Positions 34,230-46,560 of a DNA stretch of 64,000 bases are shown in pieces (the stretch's first letter is position 1; each line of letters opens with the position of its first letter). Position numbers and translations under genes: made by a program. Source of the stretch: Solanum dulcamara (lineage: Eukaryota; Streptophyta; Magnoliopsida; Solanales; Solanaceae); assembly GCF_947179165.1 (NCBI RefSeq), contig NC_077248.1, forward strand, positions 46,588,232 through 46,652,231, in the 5' to 3' direction. The notes below the pieces were generated by a model that worked only from the letters and a program-made list of their open reading frames with translations, was not told the DNA's origin and searched no databases.

Positions 34230-34635
34230 CTAAAAAAGGCCAAAAACTCATTCCGAGCAACTATAGAACTTAACTAATGTTGACAGTGATAAAACTTAGC
34301 CAAAACTTTAATGCTAAAATAATAAAATCACATAAACTCGAAACGAAAACTCCAAAACCCGAACCAACTTTCCTTCTAGAAAAACTGAACCCTCTAGGGA
34401 TGATGGAACAATCAAAATTTTTCATATGATGATAAAATCTTTGGAAGTTGACTAAAGTCAACCCTATTCACTTTAAGCCTCTAAAAAGAGAAAAACTCCC
34501 ATCAAAATTTATCCAACCTCCTCGTGAAGTGTGCCACCCATCTGACACCACATAAGGGCTATAATGAAGCTACTAGAAGGGTTAAAGTGGTAAAATCACA
34601 CAAAAGTATGGAAATGTACTTGTAGGTGATTACGA
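34230..34635 (-). repeat. LTR remnant related to S1
   Basis: Read on the minus strand it begins like TCGTAATCACCTACAAG, a decayed form of the TGTAATGACCTCC start of S1 and the solo LTR at 37,161. Shared landmarks with S1 at about 3,110-3,476 are ACCAACTTTCCTTCTAGA (here 34,362-34,379) and GTGTGCCACCCATC (about 34,528). Only the first ~400 bases of the LTR remain. Confidence 0.65.
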
Positions 34636-35549
34636 ATAAATTATATTATCGAAGGTCGTGTCACATGTCATAATGGATGCATGGACAGATAAGCCCCTAT
34701 GGGGTACATACTAAGAGACAACGGGTGTGTATTATTAGGTCAGACATGCACCACTATTCTTGACATTGCATTTCATTTTATTGCATATCTTTATCATTGT
34801 GACATGTGAGTAACTTTCTATGGAACTTGTGATTGATGAATATTGTGCTTGTTGTTGAGGAGCTGTAATGGTTGGAGTGTTGTTGTTAAGTTGAGTACTA
34901 TGTAAATTGTGAACTATTAGGTAAGGATTATTTTGTGCAGGTTGTAGTTGTAGAAGTTCGGTTGGACTAGTAGGAGTACCCGTATTCTATATTACTTGAA
35001 TTAATCTTTAGGAGCTTACTTCGTGAGTACCATGTTGTTTGGTACTCACCCATTTCTTCTATATTTGTATAGGTTACGAGGCTAGATTTTTGTGATACTC
35101 TCTCTTCTGTTCTTGTGAGATAGTTGTTTGTTATCTCAGCAAAACTTTTCATTTTTATTTATGATCTTGTTCTACTTTAGACACAATAGCATTTGAGACG
35201 TGTTTTTCTTTCAAATCTATTCTGATACATTAGAGGCTTGTGCACATGACAACTAGGTTTTGGGGGCTTCATTAAATTTATTTTGTTTTCCACGTTATTA
35301 TTTGTTGTTAAACATTTCATTCTTATTTTAATTCTTCACTTTATCGTTATAAGTGGGTTTTAGGATGACTTGTCTTTGTGGGATAAGATGAGTGCCATGG
35401 CGTCTATTTTTGGGTCAAGACAAATCATAATAGAGCCAGGATTATAGGTGTTATGTATATACAAGCCGAGTGTAGGTAGAGTCTCGGGAATCGGTATGGA
35501 GATGTTTGTACTTTTCTTTGAGAGTCTATGAAGACAATTAGGAAATATT
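34636..35549 (+). repeat. 3' part of an LTR with a short leader, decayed
   Basis: The sequence ends with TTTGGGTCAAGACA at 35,422, resembling the TCGTGACA ends here. It is followed by TCATAATAGAGCC, a degenerate tRNA-Met primer site, and then about 110 bases of leader up to the LTR4 start at 35,550. A perfect 9-bp inverted repeat (GTGAGTACC at 35,023-35,031, GGTACTCAC at 35,041-35,049) parallels the hairpins of the other LTRs. The left edge is uncertain. Confidence 0.6.
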
Positions 35550-37160
35550 TGTAATATCCAAGGCGTTTGAAGGTTGAAATATGATATAATTAGTTAAGTA
35601 TTGCAAAAATGGTCTCGGTGGACTTTTAAGACCTGTATATAGGAAGACAAATTTTTCGTAGAAATTTCACAAACAGTAGGGTGTGCGACAATCTGGACCT
35701 GCTCCCCTACAGTGCAATTTCTCTCCAAGTCAAAATCTGGCCAAAATCTCTTTCCCTTATAATTGCCTATTAGGGAACAAGTCCGCATCACTTACTTGGC
35801 TTAGGTTTTCCGTCCGAATTCAATTTTTAGGTGGGGGCACTTTGGATTTCCTAACTATTGGTAATGAATCTAGATTTTTCAAGTACCTAATTCAGTTCTA
35901 TAAACTAATCTAAACCTCTAATTTCCTTTATTCTTTTACAATTCACCTATTCAAATAATTCTCTCTCTACAAAATATCTCAACCACTCTATTGAGGACTT
36001 CCAAGAAATTTTCTCAAGCTCTCAATTGAAAGTCAAAGTTTCTTCAAATTTCTTTGATCTTCTCACTGAAGGTATATGGGTATGTCCAATTAATTTTTCA
36101 GTTTTTAATCAAAATTCAAGTATGTATTTTTATGGGTTTGTGATCTCTATTTCAATTGCATGATTATGATTCTACTTATGATTATGAATCTATTATGATA
36201 TAAATTTATGATTATAGCATGGAATTGAAGTGTTTTTCAATAAATTTTACTATATTGATTTTTAGGGTTTATGATATGAATTATGAGTATTTTTAGTTAT
36301 ACTTCCAAATTATATTATTTTCATGAATTATGTATGGGTTGACATAAATTATATGATCATGCATGTTTTCAATTGAATTTCATGATTTCTAAGGTAAATG
36401 ATCATGTATTCATGTTTCTACTGTAATCTCAAGTATAAGATATGATCTTAGATTTCAAGTACACAATCAAATTTTATGAACGAGAGTGACTTAAGACCCT
36501 AATGATGTTTCTATAAAAAGGATTCATGATGATGGAAGGCCTACACTCACATTAGATGAATCACATTATAATGAACTATTCCTATGAACTATTTTATAAA
36601 GTATGCTTATGAAAAGCTTATGATTTATAAAATGCATAATTTATGATATGTTATATATTCCGTGGGATGTTGACTTAGCAAAGAGAGGAGTTTGAGGTGG
36701 GGGCTCGACCTAAGCCATAGTAGAAATGTCTAAGTCCCTTAACCTACTTTGCCATCATAGGTTTGCCAATATGGCCAAGCTAGTGGATCCACATATAGCA
36801 CTTAATGATTATAATGAGATAGAGTCTACCTTGGCAAGTAGCCTCTCTCTTTCTCGATGTGGGATTTACATCGGGATTCCATGTAATAGATCGTATGGTC
36901 TTATTGTCGGTTACAGTTATATCCCACATATGTATGGTCCTTATAATGTTTTACAAGACTACTCCTATCCTTACATTGATATAAAATTCTTATGGTTTAA
37001 ACTGCTTTGATCTTTTTTATGCCTACTTATGATTTCACTACTTCTTTTGTCATAATTATTTGAAATGATTATTTGCACAACCTAGTTTTAATTATGTATT
37101 GCATTTCCTACATTCTTAGTACATCCAAATGAAATGACACATACTTTATTGCCTACATTA
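35550..37160 (+). repeat. LTR4, left portion
   Basis: This begins TGTAATATCC and continues to 37,160, where a solo LTR interrupts it. It resumes at 39,853. Its layout (a stretch near 36,655-36,860 with TTCCGTGGGATGTTGACTTA and a block like ATAGGTTTGCC, then CTTAGTACAT at 37,115) parallels Gy1-Gy3 LTRs. Without the insert it is 2,024 bp. Confidence 0.8.
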
Positions 37161-39852
37161 TGTAATGACCTCCAAATTCATTTTCATGCTTTTATGTGTT
37201 TTTACCATTTTATCTTTCCCAATAGCTTCTTTATATCTGATATGTGATGTTGGGGTGGGTTGCATGCTTTCAAGGTGTTCGGTTCAGTTTTGAGGTGGTT
37301 TGGTCATTTTTGAGGCTTAAGGTCTGAAATAGTTGACTTTAGTTAACATTCAAAGATTCAGATGTCGTATCAGAATTGTGACGATTTCATCAGCTCCAAA
37401 ATATCTAGTTTTATCTAGAAGAAAGATGGGTTTGGGTTTTGCAGTCTTTGTTTTTATCTTGTGCGAGTTATGATTTTATCTATAAATTTTTGACCAACTT
37501 TATTCAACATTTTGAGTAAACGCACTCGGATGAAAATAACGTTAAAGTGGTTGGCTCTGTAAAGCCAAGTTTGGTCTCGAACAACCTTTGGTTTGGGTTC
37601 CAAGGTGATTGGATTGAGTTTTTAGCCATTTGTGCATTTTGAGTGTTTTCTTTGAAATCATTGACTTGGGTCAACATTCCATTGAAACGACCTCTGTTGG
37701 GAAATTTGTCAATTCCATTGAGTCTGGAATGCCATTCTAGTTGGGTGACATAGTTGGTTTGTGTCAATGGGATGCCAAATGAGTTCAGAACTATCGTTGA
37801 GGGTCTTGTTCCCTTAGTGAAAATGCACCTGCACAACTGCTAGGGCACCTAAAAATTACTCTCTGCATTTTCGGGCCCTTTGCCACATTCGCTGAGGTAA
37901 AGCCTTTTATTTTCCGCGTTCGCGAGCATTAGGCCGTATTCATAGTTATGGATGGTTGTTCTCTGCATTTGAGACAAGTCTCCCCATTCGTAGAGAGTCA
38001 TCTTACTGACCTCCATGTTCGTGGAGCTTGTCTCCATGTTTGCACAGGCCAAATGGGGCATGTCAGTATGGTCTTTTGAAACCCATTGCTATCCCATATT
38101 TCCTAATTCCTAACATAGCAAAAAACAATTTTGGGAGAAAATCTTGATCATTTTCAATCATTCTCGTTCTGTGTATTGGGATTCTTGTGGGAACATTCTG
38201 AGACCCTTTTTCGACCTAAAAACCTTGTAAGTTTCACACAAATTTTGTTATTTCTTGAATTTTTTAACTAGTCTAGGGCTTAAATTTAGTGGAATTGGTT
38301 GAGCTATTCTGATGCTCAGAATGTGCCCATTTTTGGGGCACAACGTTCTTGAGTTATTTGGGATCCTGTTATGGAGTTAGTTTTTTGATTTCATACGCAG
38401 GTCCTAATATCGAATTTTGACCCAATTTTTGTTTCTTTTGTAATTATAGAAATATGGGTATCATTGGCCATGTTTTGGTATGTTCTTTGATAGTTAGATA
38501 CAGAGGTATCGTTTAGAGGCAACTCGGAAAGGAAACACTTAAGGTTAGCAGTTTTGGTGCTGTTTCAGCTTTGAGGTAGTGTGTGGTTTACTTTTGTTAG
38601 ACTTGACTTGGTTAGAATTTGTATATTTTGAGTAGAAAGACATAATTAGGTTGATAACTCAAGAGTTGATATCCCTTTAACAATTTGGAGTCGATGATCA
38701 TCGTTAGTAACTAATTTGGGTTTTAGCCGTTGGATCCTTAGTCTAGGTGATATCTTGGCTTGCTTACTTTGACTAGAATCCTTAGATCTTACTCCTTGGT
38801 AGATTGAAATTAGGATGCCATTTGTTTGACTTTCTTAGTCTTGGTTGCCGTTTGATGAAATTTCAGTACACCGGAGTTTCCGGTGAGTATTATATGATTC
38901 TTTGCCATGCTATCTGTCATAATTACCTTGTTGGTGTTAAAAACGCTTTTCAAAGAAAGAGTAAAATAATGATATTAAGACTTTTGAATAATGGATAAGG
39001 GTAAGGTTTTTATTAAGAAAATGCTGATGATATTTTATTTAACTATGGCATTTCTTATTGAGAAGCTCTAGGTGTGAATTCTGGGCTCCCCGTGATCTTT
39101 TTTAAGGTTGTATTGACCTATATCTACCATTTTATATTTGATGCATTTCTATGGTATTTTGTGGGTTCAGATTATTAATATGACTGCTTGTGTGGTTGGA
39201 AGTTTCTTTTTTACTGTATGATTCTCTCCGTACACCTTTTTTCCATGACTGTAGTTTTATCCTTCTCTCTTATAAATAGTGGTATCATCGTGCTGCTTAA
39301 TATATATTTATTTTTCGAAGCTTGTAGACCTATGATGCCTACTTAGTATCCTGTGTTTGGTACTCATACTGCACTTTTGCATCTTTTTAATGTAGCTCCC
39401 AGTTCGAGCCACCGTAGAGCACGCCTGATTATCCGTAGTAGTGCCAAATTCGGATTGTGGTGAGCTCTCGGTGTTCAGAGAGTTTCTACTCTCCCTCATT
39501 TTGTACTAACTTATATTTGTACTTTTGTATAGTCAGATATATATTGTATATTTACTCATTGTCAGCTTTTGTATTTAGTAGCTCCTGTATCTAACACTAG
39601 GTCCGGGATTTGATCTAGTGTCAATTCGTCATTTGTTTTGGTCACTATCAGGCATTTTATATATTTTGTATCATATTTACATATCTATACCCTGGATCGA
39701 CTTTACTTTTGTTATATTTCTTTTTTGCTTCCATTTTATCATGTTTCTAATTATTTAATTAGATTGAGATTTGACTTATGTTTGACTTGGGTTTGGCTTA
39801 ACTACTCTACGTTATAGTAGGTTCCATCATGGCCCAAATTTGGATCGTGACA
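37161..39852 (+). mobile_element. Solo LTR with CATTA target duplication, inside LTR4
   Basis: A 2,692-bp block starts TGTAATGACCTCC and ends GATCGTGACA, with no internal coding region. CATTA is present immediately before (37,156-37,160) and after (39,853-39,857). The host LTR reads continuously once the block and one CATTA are discounted. The insertion falls in the left arm of inverted repeat B of LTR4. It is the product of recombination between the two LTRs of a former full element of the S1-like family. Open frames inside (for example 37,504-37,836, minus) show no domains. Confidence 0.9.
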
Positions 39853-40270
39853 CATTATATCACAATGTAGGGATAGACGCTCCATCTTATTCTTGTGGCT
39901 AGTCAATGATCTATTTGAAGAGTTTGTGGTGAGTATTCATGCTTCGAGGGCAAATCGATTTTTATTGACATTTTTAGACTATGTTGATTTTTTGAGACTA
40001 TCCTATGTCATTTGATTACTTTCTTGAGGGTGAGCTAGTAACATGTCCTACTCCCCTCCTATGTAGTCATGTAGAGACATGTTGGGCATATGTGTAAGAA
40101 GTCTATGTTGTCTTGATTCTCCCTCTAGTTATGCTATATTCTTGGATTTTTATGAGTTTCCAGTTATTGTTTACTTATGTGTGCTTATGATATGCTAAGG
40201 TGCTTGGTTGGGGTTTCTTCGAGAATCCAATTAACCATGTCACATCTAGGCCCTAGTTTTGATCGTGACA
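39853..40270 (+). repeat. LTR4, right portion
   Basis: This resumes with TATCACAATGTAGGG, the loop and right arm of inverted repeat B, continues through a block like GTGAGCTAGTAACATGTCC shared with the other LTRs, and ends TTGATCGTGACA. The expected primer site does not follow. Integrase-like sequence begins directly, indicating a deletion. Confidence 0.8.
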
Positions 40271-40630
40271 CTTCTTTTTGTTCATTATTCACTTCTCACT
40301 TTTGGAGGGCCCCACAACAGGATTTGAGTACTCTATTAGATATGAGTATGGCTTTCATCCTCAGACAAATGGCCAGTTCGAGCGAATGATTCAGGTGTTG
40401 GAGGACATAGTCTGAGCATGTGTGATTGAATTTGGTGTTCATTGGGATCAACACTTTCCTTTATTAGAGTTTTCCTAGAACAAAGTTACCACTCTAGTAT
40501 TCTAATGGCCCCATTTGAGGCGTTTTATGGTAGGCGGTATAGATCTTCGATTTTTGATTCGAATCAGTTGAGATGGGCTCATTAGATATACCTTTGTTAG
40601 AGATGCCATGCAGTAGGTCTATAGGATTCA
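40271..40630 (+). pseudogene. pol: Orphan gypsy integrase core fragment
   Basis: FTSHFWRAPQQDLSTLLDMSMAF, then the catalytic-Glu region SERMIQVLEDIV, ACVIEFGVHWDQHFPLLEFS and APFEAFYGRRYRS-like pieces are readable in more than one frame. It is the middle of a Ty3 integrase, cut on the left by the LTR4 end and on the right by the oppositely oriented Gy5 LTR. It may be the residue of the LTR4 element after an internal deletion. Confidence 0.75.
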
Positions 40631-42953
40631 TGGTAGTTTCATGCCCCAAGTCTACACCCTAGGCATGACCGACACTCATACTGGTTCTCAAGCGAACCCT
40701 TGGCCTATCTAACTACTTGGTGAAAGACTCAATTAAATAGAAATAGAATCATAAGGGTGAGAATTGAAAATACTTTAAAAGCAAACTCATGCATCTCTAA
40801 AGTAAATCTCTGAATGTACAATAAAATACTATTCAAAAACAAACCGTAAAATATTTAACTAACTCAACTTTATCTATGTCTATGAAGCCTCAAAACACAT
40901 AAGATATGTACCGTGAGAGGCCCATGACTACCTCAACAAAACTAATGAATAAAGACTGAATGAAGTAATGAAAATAAAGGACCTCCTTCGAAGGCAAGAA
41001 GGTCTACCCAAAAGCCTGATAGAAGGTGATCTTCACCGATACACACTTTGATGATCTCTAAAATGATGCAGCATCAAAAGACGTCAGTCCATGGAATGAA
41101 CGATATATAAAATAGTTGAAAGAAAATATACTCAAGAATACTCAATGGAATGAATAGTCATGTAACTCAACTCTAAATAAAGCATGCAAATATAGAACAA
41201 ACCAATACTTAAAAAAATAAGTGAATGCAACCCAATATAAAAATAGTGTTTTACTTTGTGGGGTGTTTCTCTAACCGAACCGTCAGTATCAGCATCGTAA
41301 TGATATAATAAACTGCTCTCATTACCATAGCCATCCAATACCTTCCCAAGTTAAGGGAAGGAATTTTTTTTATAGATCCATATAAATGTCCGTATTAGGG
41401 ACTAAAGTGAGGCATCGCCCGAACCAACATCACACTCCTATCCTACGCTGGTTACATTGTTTATAAGTTTTGATTTAACAAAATTCTTACCCACATCGGT
41501 ACTTAATACTACTATCAAAATATGTAACCATGCTCATATACTCAAGTGAGTGTCAATACTAAATATAATATCTCATTTAGTATCATTAAACTTTACTCAG
41601 GTTAACTCAACTCTTCTCAAACTCATTAGATTCTCTTTAAAACAGTTATACTTCTCAAACTCAATAAGTGCATTAAAATATAGCTTTAGGTTTCTCAAGT
41701 CTAGTTTCTAGATAAATAAATGCATAAATAATTTAACTCATTTAGGCTTGATAAGGATCATGGTCAAAATTAGTTGTAAAAGACTTCAGAACTCAGGTGT
41801 TATAATATGCTTAAATCTCCTTTCGTGATTAATACATGAAAACTTATGAATGTTTCCCCTCGAACAACACATAATAAAACGTAGTTCTAAATTCTAAGTT
41901 AGGGTTCATGTAAATATAATCATAAACAAAAACTTAAGAACTCAAAGTCAGGGAATAATCACAAAAGAATTAAATATACAGAGAACTCAATAAAGGACAT
42001 CCTAACTCACTCAAAAACTCAATATAATCGGATTACAACTCAAATTTGAACTCATAAGAATGGAATTTAGATGTAGGGAGTGAGGATGAACTCAATCCAA
42101 TGCTATGATTAGTCTTACATACCTAAAAGAACAATGTTCTTGACGAAACTCAACAACCCTAATGTATTCTCATGAACCCTAGCTTTTAACCTCTTGCAAC
42201 CTTGCCTTAAAATCTTCTAAGTATTAATGAGGAATAAACCAACGTAGGATACTTATAAGGGACATAAATTAATCTTAAAACAATAGGTTTTTTGTTTGGA
42301 AAGGAAGATAAAAGACCAAACTACCCTTCATTTGAAATTGACAGGGTCAACTATGGGTCCTTCTATGGAGTATAAAAGCCTCTTTTAGAAATTGGTTTCC
42401 AAAAATTGGACCTACGAGTTTTGTTATATTAGGTCTGGACACCCTTTTATGGATCATAGAAAGTTCTATGAGTAGTAGAAGGTTCTTGTTGAAAGTTATA
42501 ACGTCTCTGAGGGTTAAGGGTGTATGGACCCTTTTATGGGTCGTAGACCTTCTTACGGGTCATAGACCCTAATTATGAAACTTGGGTACACATTCTAGTA
42601 GATACTAGAATGTGTTATTAGGTCTATGAGTCCCTTCTATTGGTCATAGACCCTTTGACGGGTCATAGAATTTGGCTTGTGGAAAGGATATCCTACTGTA
42701 TCTTAAGGTCTCTTCTACAGACACTTCCTACTATCCATAGGAACTTTTTCGAGCTGTAGAAGCCATCCGTAGAAAGGGTCTCAACAAATAAATTTTTTGT
42801 TAAATCTGGGAGGGTTCGACGAGTCCCTCTTATGACTCGTAGAACCTTCTATAGGTCGTAGGTACCACTCATGACTCACTCGACAATGTACTTTCCTCAC
42901 TTTCTCTAGGATCTTTGGGATTGATCTAAGTAAGAATAGTTCAGGGTGTTATA
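40631..42953 (-). repeat. Gy5 3' LTR
   Basis: On the minus strand it starts TATAACACCCTG after the polypurine tract and ends near CTTGGGGCATGAAACTACCA, about 2.3 kb. A region at 42,350-42,890 is dense in GGGTCATAGACCC-like dyads. A degraded version of inverted repeat A appears near 41,079-41,104 (CAGTCCATGGAATGAAC). The left boundary is accurate to about ten bases. Confidence 0.78.
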
Positions 42954-42968
42954 ATAGCTCCCCCATGG
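42954..42968 (-). other. Gy5 polypurine tract
   Basis: On the minus strand CCATGGGGGAGCTAT lies directly before the LTR start. It fixes the orientation of Gy5. Confidence 0.75.
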
Positions 42969-44315
42969 ATCATTCTACCTCTAATTATGACCAAGTTAGG
43001 AATTTACTCAAGGCACTAATACAGTACAAGAATTGAATCACCCAATTACTCGAAAAGGCACTATATTTGAGATATGAAAAAGAATATTAGCTTCATCATC
43101 AATACTTGGAGGAGCAAATAGATGAGCCTACTTGGATTTCATATCCTCTTCAACTTCCTATGTAGCCTCTTCAACAAACTAATATCTCTACAAAACTTTG
43201 ATTGAAGCTACCTCTTTTGTCCTCAACTTACGAATATGACGATCATGAATTTTAATCAAAATCTCCTTATTAGACAAAATATAACCAATGGTTTCTGTAG
43301 GAATAATGAGAATAGGATCTCCTACGTACTTCTTAAGTATTAAAATATGAAATACAAGATGAACGGCTGCTAACTTTGATGGTAGCTTTAACTCATAAGC
43401 TACATTACCAACTATCTTAATGATATGGTAGGGACCAATGTATAGCGGACAAGGAATCCCTTTTTCCTTATCTCATAACAATCTTTATGGGAAAAACTTT
43501 CAAATATACCCAATCATGAACCTCAAACTCTAAGTCTCTTCTCCTAACATCAATGTAGGACTTTATGATAACTTTGCACAGTTTTCAGCCTTTCTTGGAT
43601 GATCTTCACCATCTCCATAGCCTAATGAATCAAGTATGGTGCTATCAACTCAACTTTGCCAACTTCGAATCAAACAATTAGTGATATATGTCTCTGCCCA
43701 TAAAGAGCCTTACAAAGAGTCATCTAAATACTTGGGCAAAAACTATTGTTGTATGCGAACTACATAAGAAGCAAGTGGGCATCCCAACTACCTTTAAAGT
43801 GAATGATGTAAGACTTCAACATGTCCTCAAGACTCTATTTGATGTTTGACCATATATCTGAAAATGAAAAGCAATACTAAGATTCACTTTTGAGCCTAAA
43901 TCATTCGGGAAAGACTATCAAAACTGAGCAGTGAATTGAGCACCTCTATCTGCAATGACATACAAGGGCACTCTATGAAGTTGGACTATCTCTTAAATAT
44001 TCAATCTCACATAATCCCCTATTGAATCTATAGTCCTAACGGGCAAGTAGTGGGCTAGTTTGGTCATCTGATCTATAATTACCCAAACCGAATTATGGTG
44101 CCTGCGAGATTGCAGTAAACCTATAATAAAATCCATGTTGATCATCTCCCATTTCCACTCTGGAACTCTATCTTCTAAGCTACACCACAACACCTTTTAT
44201 TCTCAATCTTGAGTTGTTTCCAATTCGGGTACTTAGAAACAAAGTCCGCTATATCTATCTTTATATCATTCAACCAATAGACGTCTCTCAAGTCATGCTA
44301 TATCTTTTTGGAACC
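42969..44315 (-). pseudogene. pol: Gy5 integrase and C-terminal remnant
   Basis: Read downwards, integrase core text is clearest at 43,993-44,193: WEMINMDFIIGL with the first catalytic Asp, then SVWVIIDQMTKLAHYLPVRTIDSIGDYVRLNI. Below it, at 43,800-43,990, lies a frameshifted catalytic region. At 43,180-43,600 lies the C-terminal domain with fragments of the chromodomain-like end. The zinc region is at about 44,200-44,315. Numerous shifts preclude a protein. Confidence 0.8.
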
Positions 44316-45363
44316 AGGATGAATCTACTATATAGAGCTATGAGCCTCTGCCATGATTTTGTCTCGGAGACCATCAATATTCAGAACACATAGTCTACTT
44401 TGATACCTCAACATACTATCTCCCCCTTTGGAAAAAGCCATCATATTTTGGTTGTGAACATCCTCCTTTAACATAAGTAGAATAGGGTCTTGGTCTTGAT
44501 TTTTTTTCACTTCCACAACTAGAGAAGACTAGGTCCTATTCTGGACAAGGATAACACCTTCATTTGAGTCCACAAGGCAAACTCCCAAACATGTAAGTCT
44601 ATGCACTTCCTTAGCCAACTCCTTCTTTTGTTCCACAACAAGAGCAGTACTCCCCATGGAGAACCTACTAAGAGTATCAACAACAACATTAACCTTATCT
44701 GGGTGGTAGAGAATGCTAATGTCATAGTCCTTGAGAAACTCAAGCCATCTCCTCTGCCTCTGGTTCAACTTCTTTTGAATGAAAACATATTGAATACTCT
44801 CATGGTCTGTGAACGTATTCACATGCACTTCATAGAAATAGGATGAATCTACTATATAGAGCTATGAGCCTCTGCCATGATTTTGTCTCGGAGACCATCA
44901 ATATTCAGAACACATAGTCTACTTTGATACCTCAACATACTATCTCCCCCTTTGGAAAAAGCCATCATATTTTGGTTGTGAACATCCTCCTTTAACATAA
45001 GTAGAATAGGGTCTTGGTCTTGATTTTTTTTCACTTCCACAACTAGAGAAGACTAGGTCCTATTCTGGACAAGGATAACACCTTCATTTGAGTCCACAAG
45101 GCAAACTCCCAAACATGTAAGTCTATGCACTTCCTTAGCCAACTCCTTCTTTTGTTCCACAACAAGAGCAGTACTCCCCATGGAGAACCTACTAAGAGTA
45201 TCAACAACAACATTAACCTTATCTGGGTGGTAGAGAATGCTAATGTCATAGTCCTTGAGAAACTCAAGCCATCTCCTCTGCCTCTGGTTCAACTTCTTTT
45301 GAATGAAAACATATTGAATACTCTCATGGTCTGTGAACGTATTCACATGCACTTCATAGAAAT
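44316..45363. repeat. Apparently perfect 524-bp tandem duplication (two units)
   Basis: Unit one is 44,316-44,839 and unit two 44,840-45,363. Base-by-base reading shows no difference, and the same open frames recur exactly 524 bases apart (for example 44,519-44,743 and 45,043-45,267). The junction shares two bases (AG). The unit covers the end of RNase H and the linker to integrase. Surrounding sequence is heavily mutated, so the duplication must be recent or an assembly artefact. Confidence 0.93.
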
Positions 45364-45538
45364 AGTAATGCCATATTTTTAACACAAATATTATCGCTAC
45401 CAACTCAAGATCATGAGTTAGGTAATTCCTGTCATGGATCACAAGTTGTCTTGAAGCATAATCTATGACTTTACCTTTTTGTATCAAAATACAACCCAAT
45501 CCAACTTGGGATACATCACAAGAAATAAAAAAAACCAT
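44328..45538 (-). pseudogene. pol: Gy5 RNase H and linker, partly duplicated
   Basis: The frame 45,538-45,053 is open for 161 codons. It begins with the first catalytic Asp in FISCDVSQVGLGCIL, has the Glu in DLELVAIIFVLK and the second Asp in NTFTDHESIQYVF, and continues through QRRWLEFLKDYDISILYHPDKVNVVVDTLSRFSMG. It stops at 45,053. The linker MEVKKNQDQDPILLMLKEDV and GGDSMLRYQSRLCVLN follows (45,040-44,852), and both pieces are then repeated in unit one. All RNase H catalytic residues in the first copy are retained. Confidence 0.87.
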
Positions 45539-46560
45539 TTGTTCATTCGGGTAGGGAGAACACCTGAGAAATAGTCAATCTAGTTTTCAAGTCTTCAAAA
45601 CTTTTCTTACAAGCATCTAACCATTACAACTTAGTCTTATTTTTAGTCAAACAAGTCAATGGGGATGATATGGATGAGAATACCTCTACAAATCTTTTGT
45701 AATAATCGACCAAATCAAAGAAACTCCTTATGTCATTCGAGTATGCGGGTCTAGGTCAATTTTTTATAGCTACTATCTTGACGATTCAAATTGGATACCT
45801 TCACCATAAATAATATGGTCTAGGAGTGCCACCGATACAAGCTAGAACTCACACTTGGAGAATTTAGCATACAACTCCCTATCCTTGAGAGTATAGAGCT
45901 ATTCTGAGATAGTTGGCATGCTTTTCCTCATTTCTAGAATAAACAAGAATTCCATCGATGAATATAATACCAAACATGTCTCAATACTGCTTAAATACTC
46001 TGTTCATGAGGTCTATGAATTATGTACGAGCGTTAGTCAAATAATAAATACATGAAAAGAAACTAATAACGACTATATCGAGTTCTATAGGCTTACTTTA
46101 GGATGTCCCTTTATCTTCTTTTCAACTGATGATATCCCGATCTAAGGTCTATCTTAGAGAAACAAGTGGCACCTGTAGGTTGTCGAATAGGTCACTGATT
46201 CTGGGAAGAGGGTACTTATTCATTATGGTGACATGTTCAACTAATAATAGTCCATACGTGTTGTAAGGGAACCATATTTATTATGCACGAACAGGACAAG
46301 AGTGCCCTAGGGTGAGTCACCTAGCCTAATGAAAGCCTTATCAAGAAGATCTTTCAAATTCACCTTTAACTCTTTTAACTCGACAGGGTCTAATCTATAC
46401 GTGAAAATGGAGATAGGCTGAGTGTTGGGAAGAACATCTATTTCGAATTTCATCTTTCGGTCGTGATGGATTTTACATAAATCATTGTGAAATACTTTAG
46501 GAAACTCATTTATGACTTGAAGTTACTAAAGCGATGGTGTGTACACAATATAATCTCTAA
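45539..46560 (-). pseudogene. pol: Gy5 reverse transcriptase remnant
   Basis: RT is readable in short blocks on the minus strand. The catalytic motif at 45,951-45,962 reads FIDG instead of FIDD, so the second metal-binding Asp is lost. The connection region lies at 45,600-45,780. The N-terminal parts (ELKELK-type stretch near 46,350, the GVLALSCSCI-like decay near 46,270) reach to about 46,480. Frameshifts are frequent. Confidence 0.75.

Noticed and set aside
37504..38061. Two minus-strand frames of 110 and 70 codons
   Set aside because: They are within the solo LTR 37,161-39,852. No domain, and LTRs are non-coding.
35550..40270. LTR4 as a solo LTR with its own target duplication
   Set aside because: The five bases before 35,550 (TATTT, or ATATT by shift) do not match CTTCT after 40,270, and integrase sequence follows directly, so an internal deletion is more likely.
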